Below, piece after piece: positions 1-11,920 of a DNA stretch of 64,000 bases (position 1 is its first letter; each line of letters begins with the position of its first letter). The DNA is taken from NCBI GenBank assembly GCA_026874595.1, contig CM049317.1, positions 69,423,118 through 69,487,117 on the forward strand, given 5' to 3'. The DNA comes from Sipunculus nudus (taxonomy: Eukaryota; Annelida; Sipuncula; Golfingiida; Sipunculidae). The position numbers and the translations under genes were made by a program. Below the pieces are notes generated by a model that was given only the letters and a program-made list of their open reading frames with translations, was not told the DNA's origin and ran no database searches.

Positions 1-359
1 CATTTAGGATTAACTAGGTCGTTAATTTTACCAATTAGGATCGAACAATATGTGATGAGTTGAAATATTAAGCCCGCAACCCCACACTTAGGGTAGCTGT
101 AATACAGGTGATCACTGAGGGGCAATTAGCATCTGACCCCAGGCCAGACCGGCTCATTAATTAATCAGGCCGATGTTTACCCTCTTTGATCTATAACCTA
201 CACCTCAACGAGTCCAAGCGAAGACACCGAGTCGGGAAGATATGCGGGACCAGATTAACACTCGGGTTAAGAAACCTTGTTACCCGCTTTGATCTTTCGT
301 TAAGGCACCTGTGACAAGACGCAGCCATTGACTCGTGACAAATGTTGTTTCAGTACTTC

Positions 360-552
360 TCGGCGGTGGTCGCATTAGCGGGGTCGCATTAGCGCTTGGG
401 CCAGGAAATCTGGTCGTAATTCTGAATTCAGGGGTGGTCGTAATTTTGAGTCATTTTTAAACATAAATAAACTAAAAAAAATCGGGACCAAGCAAAATGG
501 TCGTAATTGTGGGGTGGTCGCAATTGTGGGGTGGTCGCAAGGCGGGGTTCCA

Positions 553-554
<2 letters not shown>
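360..554. repeat. Degenerate short tandem repeat, GGTCGTAATT/GGTCGCAATT type
   Basis: The motif GGGGTGGTCGCAATTGTG and variants (GGTCGCATTAGCG, GGTCGTAATTTTG) recur about seven times before the sequence runs into a TA microsatellite. It looks like the end of a dispersed element rather than coding sequence. No gene is seen in positions 1-360. Confidence 0.6.

Positions 555-608
<54 letters not shown>
555..608. repeat. (TA)n microsatellite
   Basis: About 27 uninterrupted TA dinucleotides. It marks the left border of a duplicated segment; its partner copy at 40.57 kb is bordered by TA repeats in the same way. Confidence 0.95.
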
Positions 609-612
<4 letters not shown>

Positions 613-649
613 AGCATCGACGAAGCATCTTTTTTTTTGGTCTCATTGT

Positions 650-1350
650 GTATGAGACGGTTTTTTTCGATCCATCCTATGTACATGAATTATATAATTC
701 AGGGCTCGAAATTGACAATATTTGCTTCTACCTGACAGTGAGGTCAAAACATTTTGCATTGAAAACACAGTGTTAGTAAATCGTTTGAACGAGATCACTG
801 ACGGCTTTTAACACATTTTACATTTATAGACGTCTAAAATTAAGAAGAGTGGCCTCAGTGGGAATTAAAACTGGGTGAAGCAATAATTAATTTTTTATGT
901 AGCAATAAAAGTAGTTGCGTTGTTTCAACTAACACAAATAATTTTATTTCCAAATAAATACATAACTGAGAAAAACTACCGGGGAAAATCCGGCGGTTGA
1001 GTTTATATAAAACTTGTTACATGATCAACCAGTAGATCGCAGCAACATGTATGTGTTAGTCATGGCCCGGAGAACTGTATCTCAGAATGGTTATGAAGCG
1101 GATATACGTAAAATAAATATTTTTTTTAACCTGCAACGGAAGTTATCATTCTGATACGGATCTTGGTGAGACGTCTAATAAAATAAGTCTTTAATGCGAG
1201 TTATATAGACACGGCTCGTGATCTTTAGCTACACTTCTTTTTTTAATTTTCTACATTATAAATGACGGTGTCACTAAATCTTTGCAGCGCATCTCCCCTG
1301 TGTCCATTTTGGTCTGGAATGATGACAAATGTATCCTAAGGGAGTTATTT
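650..1350. repeat. Segmental duplication D1, left copy (partner about 40571-41262)
   Basis: About 700 bp match the segment at 40571-41262 almost base for base with small indels. Shared landmarks are 'TTCAGGGCTCGAAATTGACA', 'ACCTGACAGTGAGGTC' and 'GTGAGACGTCTAATAAAATA'. The match stops near 1350, exactly where homology to a different segment (31.89 kb) begins. No convincing ORF is seen in it. Confidence 0.85.
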
Positions 1351-2157
1351 TAATGCTAAAGAAATTATAATATGCTTGGTATTACTGGAGAGTTTTCATT
1401 CATTAAAGAATAGCTCAGGGACGACTTATAATTCCTATATAGCTATAAGTCTGGATTTGTTTCCTGAATAATGTACCGTTTCTATCCATAGGTAAGAAAA
1501 TATTTTGTCAGCGAACTCTGGAATATACCATTTTTTTAATGCGTAATTACTTCTCCTGTTATTATGCTATTTTACTTTCCAACAAAACGATAATTATTCT
1601 TGTTAATTTTTACCACGGTTTTTATTTTTATCTGGAGGAAACAAACCACACATGTATAGACTATCATTTTATTACAGCAAATCTTCTTTCCTTTGCTAAT
1701 AAAACTCTTCTTTTAATTAGAAGGAACGATAATATATATTTGTTTTCTTATTTTGTTTTTGTTTTTGGGAACATAACTAAGATATAGCAGAGTAGTGAGC
1801 AAGATCAACGTGTGTGCGGAGGTGATGATTGTTGTGGCGGCTCTGGGATGAGCGATGCGATGGTAAGAAGAATATAACTTAATCAATACATGGATATAAT
1901 GTAAATGGACAAGGACAAATTCTTAATACCGCAAGGCCGATGATATAACAATATACGGTTATTAATGGGCTAATGACATTAAATAAATACCGAGGCCGGT
2001 GGTTCGATGGTATTAACTTTTCGCCGCTTTAAGTCTACTTTTCAGTTATTTAAAACACCCTCCTCTTTAAAATTATTAATTGATCACCATTTTTTTTAGC
2101 TTTTCAATAAAAAATATTTCTGTTGTGTTGGATTTATCATATTTTTTAGAATATTCG

Positions 2158-2211
<54 letters not shown>

Positions 2212-3952
2212 TTGCGATGAATAGAAATGTTCAATTTATGTTAGCACTATATCTTTTTTCCAACAGCCCCCAGAGACCACTTTAGTTTTTGTCTGAAGTT
2301 AAGATAAATTTTGAAGTGTAAAATGTCCGTACTTTACGACCAATGGAAAAGAAGTATCAAGGAAAATGTAAGATTTTTCAATCAATTCATTATATTCAGT
2401 CAAAAATAGGGATGCTTTACAAATTGGTGTTTATTCCTTTGAGTACATGTGAGCAATGAAAACATGTTATAGTTTTAAAAAGCAATTTTAAAGTGGATTT
2501 CACAAGAACACATTAAAAAACAATTGTATATTTATATAGAAAACAGATGGAACAACGCCTTGGGTGTCTGGCAAGGAATCAACCAATTCTGCTATTTGGA
2601 CTTTCGGGCCATGTGGTTTAGAATTATGCAATGCTAACAAACGGCCCGTTAAAATCTTGTATTTGTTGAGATTTGGATTGAAGTAAACATATTCTTTTGT
2701 TGGTTAAAACTCAGTACCTAATTCTTGTGTATCATTTCGCTCTATACCTTATATCATCATATTTTCTCTCATTGTACTGTCAACAAGAAGAACATGTGAT
2801 GTTTCAATATCTCTTAATTTTTTTTTATACAGACAAAATTAGATAACATTGCATTGCAATATTTACCGATATTTTACTGCACGTTATTATCACACAGGAT
2901 GGATCCTCGGGGGAAAAACGGAACTAAGGGAGAAGAAAACCGAGACGGAAATAATGAAGAAGGCAGCTGAAATTAAGTGACTGTTACAAACCCGAATGGT
3001 AAAAAGACGCAATAAAACACAGATAATACGTAAGATAATGAAGAATGCAGTTTTAGTTATGATATTCTTTTGCCACGTATACATGGATCTTACATAGCAC
3101 CGTCTACAGGCAGTCTAAAAAAATCCCTGAGGAATATTGAGTGCAATAAGAAAGCTTTATGTATGAAGATAAACAGAAATTGTCAAAGATCCCAGAGTAC
3201 GATATATTTCTTGCCGGCAAAAACCTCAAATGATTACCAAGTGGTATATTTGGTGACATAGGTAAAATACATAGAGCGGGGCGTTTTTTCTCTATTGTAA
3301 ATAAATTTTAGCAGATTACATGGACTTGCTTCGACAAATTGTGAAAAAGCTCTCCAATTCACTCTTCAATTTTCATCTTTTTATGGATGCCAGACTTGGG
3401 ACATGAGGCATAACAATGTGAAGTATATAGCTAGTACTTATCAAAAAGGATTATGTACAGGTTTAAAACTGTCCTACAATTCACATACAAATATTGTGTC
3501 ATCAGTGACTGGAATTCTTTCATTGTGTATATAGATCTTAAACGATATTTTCCATGTACAGTTCTAATAGTTTATTTTTTTTATATCTTACAAAGGGAGA
3601 TATGATTAGACTAGTTTAGTGTAGGACTTTTGGCTGAAAATATAAAACTAATGTAACTATGATTGGATGAACTAGTTGCCAAGTAATGTGTCTGTAGAGA
3701 AGTAAGCTGTGGGAAGCATTTACCTAGGAATTGAACAGACGGCATAGCTGACATTGTCAACATTTAAACATGTTTCATTGCCTTTTTTATAAGTCAGTTA
3801 ATACAGATGGGTGATCCCACACAGAACTCCTTTTTTTCCTTTCCTAAGTATTAAACTTTTATTCACATAATATACCTTCCCTGTACGAAATAAACACTTT
3901 ATATGAAATGAAATTGCCGAATGTTGGTCAGGCGTTCAAAATACTGCTTGGT
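1351..3952 (+). pseudogene. Decayed duplicate of the 3' end of the 30.1-33.5 kb membrane-protein gene
   Basis: This segment is a diverged copy of 31892-34440. The exons that code for the TM segment, a 9-codon micro-exon and the terminal tail in the 32-33 kb copy can be recognised here near 1711-1864, 2267-2292 and 2900-2960, but all are damaged. The TM exon has a one-base deletion in its T-rich stretch and an in-frame TAG just before the conserved QSxEQDQR tail start. The micro-exon has lost its last codons and its GT donor. The terminal exon has one extra base that brings a TAA after nine codons. The neighbouring introns, including the (TA)n tract, are also conserved, so this is a genomic duplication and not a retrocopy. 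The right end is cut off by a dispersed repeat that starts at 3953. Confidence 0.8.
2163..2209. repeat. (TA)n microsatellite
   Basis: TA tract inside an intron of the decayed copy; the same intron in the better preserved copy has a TA tract at 32704-32766, so it predates the duplication. Confidence 0.95.
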
Positions 3953-4800
3953 TTTTAGCTCTGCTGACTGTAACTCACCTGAGCTACAGCGATCACCCTT
4001 TGTCCGTCGTCTGTCCGGCCGTCCGTCCGTCCGTTAACAGGGCACAAATCATATCCGCTGGACCTGGAACCTTCTAACTTGACATCATGGGAGGTCCATG
4101 AAAAATTTCCTTGGAAACCTGAAATTAGGTCTCCGTTACCCATATTCTCCAAGCTATGGGTCTCGTAAGTACTCCCCAGAATTATCAACAATTTGATCCA
4201 AAAACTCAAGTATCTGAATAAGTACTGCATTGATCTCCATGATTCTTTGTATGAATATTGATCATGGAGTGTTTCATCAGTTCCTGCAACTTGGTGGCGC
4301 CACCCTTATTTTTTAAATATTTTTACGAGTTTTTTTTTTCTGTATTTTGGATACCTTCAAAAAAAAATCTGTCATCTGTAAACAGGGCACACATCGTAAC
4401 CGCTGGACCTGGAATCTTGTAACTTGACATCAAAGGAGGTCCATGAAAAGTCTCCGTGGAAACCTGATATTTTGTCTCTGTTACCCATATTCTCAAAGCT
4501 ATGGGTCTCAAGTATCTGAATAACTACTGCATTGATCACCATGATTCTTTGTATGAATTTTGATCATGGAGTGTTCCATCAGTTCCTACAAACTTGCGGC
4601 GCCACCTGTATTTTTCAATGTTTACAATTTTTTTTTCTCTGGTTTTGATACCTTCATAGAAGCTGAAGAGGCTGTCATCTGTTAACAGGGCACAAATCGA
4701 CACCGCTGGACCTGGAATCTTGTAACTTGACATCAAAGGAGGTCCTAAAAAGTCTCCGTGGAAATCAGAAATTAGGTTTCTGCTACATATGTGACTTTTT
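3953..4800. repeat. Dispersed repeat A, three partial copies in a row
   Basis: It begins 'TTAGCTCTGCTGACTG', continues with a GTCCGTC array, then 'AACCTTCTAACTTGACATC', 'TCCTTGGAAACCTGAAATTA' and 'ACCCATATTCTCCAAGC'. Parts of the body recur at about 4390 and 4690. Related copies lie near 8936, 13030, 25500, 43690, 49370, 58130 and 61380. ORFs in it (for example minus strand 4230-3955) are shadows of the repeat. Confidence 0.8.
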
Positions 4801-4850
4801 AGCGATTCTATGATGTACATATGATGAACGCGATTAAATTTAGCGAAAAT

Positions 4851-4882
<32 letters not shown>

Positions 4883-4914
4883 ACTGAACCCTGCGCCTCC
4901 ACAACAGTCCCTGT

Positions 4915-5535
4915 GGACCCTATAATATTATAGCGTCCGGAATCATATAATAATATAGGGCTTTGGAGGCTCGCTCAAGATCACCCAGGGCCCTCCTATT
5001 AACCCTCCCCCTATAATATTATCACTGCCGTCCAGGGCCTGAGGTGCTGTTGATAACTGCAGCTGATATACCCTTGCCTAATTAGCTACCACCAGATGCG
5101 AAATGCTACAGCGAGAGCGTTCTGTGACGCAAGTGACCACCGGTTATATCACGCGCACTCAACCATTCTTCAAAGCGGCCGCCCAATGCTCAAATGAGCT
5201 GCGGTGATCAGATACGATAAGCTCGTGCGCGTCAATGCATCTCCATGTGAGGCGATTTCGAAAACCAACAGGCCATCCGCGCAAGTCCGAAATGCAATAA
5301 GTCCGAACGCGATTAATAGGGTGTTCAAATCAAAAACGCTTCCGGTAACATGCGGAGAAGTACTTATTTATTTAAAGTTTTGATTAGTATTTCCTCAGAT
5401 CATTTGTTTGTTGATTTTAAATATCCATCCTAATGCATGTTTATATAATACAACCCGGTTTGACGCTTTCATTTTTAATTTTCGATATTCATTCTAATGT
5501 CCATTTAATGAAAATAAAATGTCCCATTCATTTAC
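4915..5535. other. Spacer with AT-rich inverted motif, no gene seen
   Basis: Two copies of CCTATAATATTAT and a facing ATAATAATATAGGG lie within 4918-5025, so this may be a short fold-back element. The remainder to 5535 shows no exon I can support. Confidence 0.4.
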
Positions 5536-5538
5536 CAG

Positions 5539-5886
5539 AAATCCGGTGATTTTGGTGATATACAGAAGAGATCCGACCCTGGTCTGAACGGTGCCACAGT
5601 CTTAGGTGCAAGAGAAGAACAAAGAGCCAGTAATCCTGAAAATCAGCATATGATGATCTCTGACCCATCCACATCTCCAGCAGCGGTTTGCAGTGAAAAC
5701 CGAACCAGCGACAAGGTGACTGAAAGTGTTGAAGCTTCTAGTGGACACTCCGTCAATTTAGCATCTCCTTTGTCGGAAACAAACCAAGCGAAGACAGAAG
5801 CATCCGCCGAGGAAGCAGAAAACAAGGAGAACTCGAACAAGGAGTCCCTTCTAGGAGAACAAAATATGAAAGGGAAAACGGAATGA
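5539..5886 (+). CDS. Orphan terminal exon: hydrophilic cytoplasmic-tail-like C-terminus
   Basis: An AG acceptor at 5537-5538 is followed by 115 codons open in one frame to a TGA at 5884-5886, entering in phase 0. The peptide is rich in Ser, Glu, Asn and Lys, with runs such as SETNQAKTEASAEEAENKEN, and has no hydrophobic segment. That composition matches the cytoplasmic tails of the receptor genes further right in the window. I found no partner exons immediately upstream: the interval 3953-5535 is mostly repeat. It may be the last exon of a receptor whose other exons lie left of the window, or a relic. An ATG-initiated reading from 5650 is possible, but the in-frame sequence continues upstream to a good acceptor, so I prefer an exon. 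The family is not recognised. Confidence 0.5.
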   Translation, partial: KSGDFGDIQKRSDPGLNGATVLGAREEQRASNPENQHMMISDPSTSPAAVCSENRTSDKVTESVEASSGHSVNLASPLSETNQAKTEASAEEAENKENSNKESLLGEQNMKGKTE

Positions 5887-5889
5887 ATC

Positions 5890-6666
5890 CTTGACTCCCG
5901 AAAAATGAATCATTATGCTGTGACCTATATCAAATTTGCTTTTTAAGTCTAATGCACTGCCGGGTTTACGTATTTGCGGGACGGGTTACAAGCCAACATT
6001 TTACAGCATTTTTGCCTAGAGGGTACTGATACTAGCAGAGTCGGTGTTACATTAATTCAGCATATGAAAGTATAAGTTAGTACGGATCGTTTTGCCGTCT
6101 TCACAACAATCATCGTCGTCGTCCCTGACCAAGCGATTGCAGTGCATCGTATGCAAAGTACTTTCGAGTGATAGCCAGTCAAGTCGGCCGGTGAGTAGGT
6201 GAATTGTATAAATTGCTGTTTCTGAAAAGTGAGTAATTTGTTTAGAAGAGGCACTTATTTCAATACTTTAGCTGTGTCAAAATTGCCAAACAATGAACCA
6301 CATAGTGTATGTCTTCTGAGTGAGAGTCAAGTTCGGTAAGTTGAATTTTGTATAGTAGGGGGGCCTATGTATTATAATATATCTGTATGTAACTTCAAAT
6401 AATGTAACCAAGTACACGAAAATACACCTATAAGTAAAGCTAAATGTATGTTCATTAAAAAACTAACAACATTTGGTGTAAGTGTAAGGTTTGATTTTCA
6501 TATATAATAATTACATTACCAATGGTCAAGTCATCTGTGTAGTAAAAGTATTTTTCATATATTTTGTAGAGTCTATTCCTGGGAAAATGAGCCTGGAGAA
6601 GGAGAATACAGCTAGCTGACATTAGAGAACATGTGTGATATAAATATATACATATGTATAAATATA

Positions 6667-6703
<37 letters not shown>

Positions 6704-7190
6704 ATATAATGTATATAGAACATTTAAGGATAAGACAAGTATATCATGTATATCAATGACAATGTAATATCATGTATATATATATGTGTTTGTGTGTGAA
6801 CATGATTATACAAGTTGTTAATACATCCTTTTACTCCAGCAGCTACCCTACACTTAACAACTAGTACACAGACGTACCTCAGGCCCTGTTGAGCCATGTG
6901 GATGGATTGTTTGCAAATAAACTTATGGTTAGTGACTCTATAACAATGAATCCCATTTATAAATACATGTATAATGAACATTTTCAGATAAAATTTCACA
7001 TGACACTGTGCTTTCATAAGTTTTTTATTTTGCAATATTGAAGGCACACATTTTGGAGATGAATGGGAGGAGGACTCCTTAATCTCAGAAACTAACACTC
7101 TAATATGAATATTATATAAAGTACACCTCCGACGTAGCATCTAAAAATAAAAATTATCAGGATGACATATTCGGTCATACATGCTGTGAT
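5890..7190. other. Non-coding spacer with TA repeat
   Basis: AT-rich, with an interrupted TA tract at about 6660-6710. The ORFs here are low-complexity and lack splice or homology support. Confidence 0.5.
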
Positions 7191-7275
7191 TCAATGTTCA
7201 CAAAATCCTGCACACAACTCTGTCATATAGAATGTGTTTTTCATGGAATTTTTACATTTTATGTTGTATTTTCAG

Positions 7276-7475
7276 ACACTCTGACTCTGGAGAAACATTT
7301 TCTTTACAGATTTGTAACCCCGAGTAGAAGAAGGGACCAGGGAAAGTCTATTGTTAAAGTACAGAAGCAGAAAATGAAGAGAGAGCTATATGTTTATCAC
7401 GCGGGTAGCCGTGAACCCAACATTGGAGTGGTAAACTACTTGCTAGAGAGGAAACCGAGATGGATGACGATATAA
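7276..7475 (+). CDS. Candidate terminal exon, basic peptide
   Basis: A 'TTGTATTTTCAG' acceptor is followed by an open frame that ends at TAA 7473-7475. AATAAA-like sequence follows at once (TATAATAAAGC), which would suit a poly(A) signal. The peptide is basic, with RRRDQGKS and KVQKQKMKREL, and resembles no family I know. An internal AG at 7309-7310 offers another start. No neighbouring exons were found, so this could equally be chance. Confidence 0.25.
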
Positions 7476-7657
7476 TAAAGCTACACATTTACTCTTTATG
7501 TGAACACTGAAACACACTCAGACAGAACCTTGTCCACATTGTAAGGAAAAATCAGTCGTAAAACTGTTGCAGACAAATACACGTATCACAAAATACACGA
7601 CCACTTGGTTTTAATAAATATACGTTCTACTTAAAAATGTCTATTTTTATTATAATT

Positions 7658-7660
<3 letters not shown>

Positions 7661-7740
<80 letters not shown>
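7661..7740. repeat. (TA)n followed by (GA)n compound microsatellite
   Basis: About 18 TA units to 7697, then about 21 GA units to 7740. Confidence 0.95.
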
Positions 7741-7743
<3 letters not shown>

Positions 7744-7794
7744 GAAAGAGAGACAGAGTGAATACGGATGAATCTGACAGGTCAGTGACAACCC

Positions 7795-7935
7795 ATAGGT
7801 TGTCACGGCAAACATTTGACAACCTTTTTTACAACCCTAGAGTGTTGTCAAATTGAAATTTTGACAACCTGGGTTGTCGTTTTAGGTACACCCATTTGAC
7901 AACCCTAAAGTTGTCGATTTGACAACCCTATGTTT
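7795..7935. repeat. Cluster of TTGACAACC / GGTTGTCA motifs
   Basis: The motif TTGACAACC or its complement occurs about seven times in 140 bp, in both orientations, so the stretch can fold into several short hairpins. Function unknown; possibly the core of a fold-back element. Confidence 0.6.
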
Positions 7936-8237
7936 TCAGTCACTTTATTTCTAGCTTTCGCATCTCGTGTAAAATTACACAAGGAAGGTGACCAGTTTAC
8001 AGCGACCGCTGTGTACAGGAAATGTTAACAGTTCAGCAACAAAAACATTCATTTTGTTTTGTGTGTCTAGATGCTTATAATTTTATAGCTTTTTTTGTGG
8101 AGTATTCTATAAGCATTATATAGCCTCATTCTTTTCATTATATTCTACATTTTCCAAATGTTTAAAAACAATTTATCTATTGTTATAAATATCATATTTT
8201 GCTTTTTCATATTGTACTATATTACATAATGTTACAT

Positions 8238-8296
<59 letters not shown>
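8238..8296. repeat. (TA)n microsatellite
   Basis: TA tract with a single TACA interruption. No gene is seen between it and 8936. Confidence 0.95.
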
Positions 8297-8299
<3 letters not shown>

Positions 8300-8935
8300 A
8301 GTTTTGTCCCTTATATGAACCAGCTCTGCAGTGAGTGCGTTTACATACCGCTAACCTACGCATTTCCATATCAGGCTATTGAAATGCCAAAATATTGTAG
8401 ATATCATTCAATAAACCCTGAATAAAAAATCAACTTCATATCATTCTTGTTTGTATTATAGTTTATATGTGAAAAATCACAGATTGCATGACATTTATTT
8501 TAGCTGATTAACAAACCCCTAAGCACACAGATAATGATCGTTTAATTTGTCACAACGTAACGGCTTAGTTCAAGGTTTAACCAGTTCAACTTTTTTCCAT
8601 GCCGAGACAAAAATGCTTACAGTGCAATCTATTAAATGAGGGCACCCGTGGGACTGGGCCAAACTGCCCACTCTAAAGAGGTGCCACTACATGTAATCCA
8701 TACAGAGAAAGCGATCTATCTCGGAGAACTTTTTATCTTGTTCTGAGTCTTAAAATGTTAGAAGTTTAATGTCCGGCGCCATCGGCCGATATAGCCCCTC
8801 GATCGACCATCTGATAGTGTTTTATGCATGCAGTTTATGATAAGAGTCCAGGATTTCTGAAATAATTGTAGATTCCCTTGCACGAGACACAATGCTACAG
8901 GCTTAGCTGATAACTGTGCGGAGCGATCCTGTTTT

Positions 8936-10190
8936 TAGCTCAGCTGACTATAAGTCATCTGAGCTATAGTCGTGGTTCATTGTCCGTCGTCCGTACGTCC
9001 GTCTGTCCGTCCGTCCTTCCGGATGTCCGTCCGTAAGACTGGCACGTTTCGACACCGTTGGACCTACGAATCTGAAATTCGGCATACAGTTAGATGTCCC
9101 CAAAATCTACTACCATGCCGAAAATTGGATCAATAAGACTTCGTTCCTTCGAGATATTTAGGAAAAATCTCGATTTTTTATTAGAAATCTATTTTCACAC
9201 TTTAGGACTGCCTAATATCAAAACCACTCATCTGGTTTTCTTCATATTTACCCTAAATATTCCTCTATATAGTTCCTATGTACATGCCAGATATTAAATC
9301 AGTATTGTATAATTTAAAATAGTTATGGGCCCAAACATAATGGACTTTGTAAAAAATCTGGTAGGGATTTTTTTCCAGTAATACAACTTAAATTAATTAA
9401 AATTTAATTGTTTACCAAATTTTGCCCAACTTTGGCCACGGCACGTTTTTTTCCTGTTAGTACTGTGGATTTAATTTTCACAGCATGTATACATAAGGAT
9501 TAAATCTGTTAAAATCTGAAATTTGAAAAAAAAAGCTGCACAATTAAGATAGTTATTGAATTTTTTTTGGAGGCTGTTGTTGTATTCCCTTACATTGCCA
9601 AGCAGTCCACTTTGATGACTGTAGGTCATTCAGTGCACATCTCTATGCTCCCCAGGCTGTTGGCATAATTTTAGATGTCCCCAAAATCTCTTACCATACC
9701 GAACATTGGGTCATTAGGACTTCGTTCCTTCGAGATATTAAGAAAAAAAAAACCGTTTTCCATAAAAAAAGCCAATGTTACACTTCAAGGATGCCTAATA
9801 TCAAAACCACTGATCTGTTTTTGATCGTATTTAGTATTCACATTCTTTCATACATTTTCTATAAACATACCAAAAATTAGGTCAGTATTGGGTATTATTT
9901 TGAAGTAATGGGCCAAAACATAATGCAATATTTTAAAAAATCAGGAAATTTATTTACTCACCTAACATGAGAATTGCTGAACCTAGAGACTTTTTTTCAG
10001 GAATATAACTTTATTTTATCAAGATTCAATTTTTTACCCAAAATTAGATCTTGATTTTGCAAATTTTTCAAGTTATTAGAATAAATAAAAAATCAATACC
10101 TTAAATTTTGTCCAACTTTGGCACTGTTGATTTAATTTTCACAGCATAAATACATAAGGATTTAATCTTTAAAAATCGGAAATTTCAAAG
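8936..10190. repeat. Repeat A head joined to a two-copy tandem repeat of about 580 bp
   Basis: 'TTAGCTCAGCTGACTATAAG' and a GTCCGTCCGTC array at 8936-9040 are followed by two diverged copies of a unit with 'TAGATGTCCCCAAAATCT', 'GACTTCGTTCCTTCGAGATA' and 'ATTTAATTTTCACAGCAT', starting near 9090 and 9670. The 67-codon ORF at 9094-9297 lies in the repeat and is not taken as a gene. Confidence 0.75.
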
Positions 10191-11900
10191 AAATTGATTG
10201 GAAAGAATAGCTTTTATTCATGTTTTCATACACCATGTCAAGTGTTGTTTACATCTAGTCCACCTAGTAGTACAGCCTCACTTGCATTATGTAACCCACC
10301 CCAGGCAGCTTGCCTTAGGTCAGCCTGGCCACTACCAGTAGGCTTCCCCTCTGCCCTGCACTCCCCCCCCCCCCAGGAAGGTGCATAAACTAGATGAATG
10401 TTATTTTTTTCTGTATTTGATTCATTCTTATTCTAGGCTATGCTACATTTAAGATTTTGTATTGTACCACCAGGGTTACAATGATTAAAGTGTACATTTA
10501 AGTGTGTCCACAAAGTGGTGTATTGCTATGAAAGTGTGGATGTTCATCAGATAAGTAATTCCTTACTTCAGAAGAGTAAAAACTTCACCAGGTGTGAAAT
10601 TGACTATTAATTCCAGTAATAAATTAAAACTCGGATAGTAATTAGCACAATGATATTGTTTGTCCCTCATTCAACCAACAGTGTGTATACTTTATTTGAA
10701 AAGATGTTTTATTTTTTATCAAATTTACTTTTATTTTATGTTGGTGAATAAAATTAAGCATGTACTGAAAACTCCAATGTGCAAAACTTTTTAATAGTGA
10801 TTCAAGGAATATTCTTGTAGATGCCATGTTGAGGCATTATTTTCTTTTAAATTCAGTTTAAACATTTATGATTAAAAAATAATAAAATATATGTGTATGC
10901 ATATTATGACCCATTATGTTTCAGTTTTTTTACTCTGTATATAATGATTGCAACTTTTGCAACAATTCTAATATTTTAACTAATATTTTCAGGGTTTTTT
11001 TTTACAAATTTATAAAACCTGTAAATAAAAAAATGATTCAGATAAAAACTTCTTAATGGAAAAAGTGGATATGCTTAAAAAATAGGATTATATATAAACT
11101 TAAATACATTATTCCCTTGAAAGTGAAATAAAGGTATTAGTGCATTCTGTCCACTTGCCTGTGAATCTGTAAATTTTCATATGCATCACAGTATCTCAAA
11201 ATTGTACTGTTTTTCTTCATGACAGTCTTGTCAGAGTATTAGTTTGCAATCATATATTTAGAACCTTACTATAACCAAGTAGGAGGGCCCCTTTCCTCTT
11301 AGCTTTTCATATTCTTATGTAAATGAAAAACATTACAATAGAATATTTCTACATCCACCTTCGTGCTGCCCTCACTTTTCTCTTCTCCGAACCCCATCCC
11401 AAAGTCAGCCTCAGTAAGCAAGAACAAGATGAATCAGATATATTCATACTTTAATATTTTGTATAACTATTCGTCCATTATATCAATATTGTGTAATATG
11501 TAGACATAGTGGGCATCACAATAATGTACCTTGTCAAGACTAAAGAGATATTGTGTCATACAGTCACAAATTCATAAATCACTTCATCAGCATAGTTAAT
11601 CATAACATCATATCTGTCAAATTGAAAGCTTGCAGACTACCATACACTTTAGATCCTTCAACAAATAGCCTTAACATCATTCTACTACTGCTTATTACTA
11701 CTGTCATTGCATTCATATTTGCTCAAATATATCACAGTTTTCAACCCCTCCTAAATAAATAAAAAATAAACCACTATATTTGACTCTATTAAGCCATCAG
11801 TCAGGTAATTTCATTCATCATTTACTCACATATTACATTACATACCTTTATAATAGCCCAACATTTCCATGATATTCGTAAGCTTTATCGACTCGATATA
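10191..11900. other. AT-rich spacer, no gene seen
   Basis: A poly-C run lies near 10370. ORFs are short, AT-rich and without splice or domain support. Confidence 0.5.
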
Positions 11901-11920
11901 GTATCACAGTGGAGAAACAT

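Noticed and set aside
375-776. ORFs over the TA repeat encoding poly(Ile-Tyr).
   Set aside because: Translation of a microsatellite; the same artefact recurs at 7.6, 30.6, 40.4, 43.1 and 52.5 kb.
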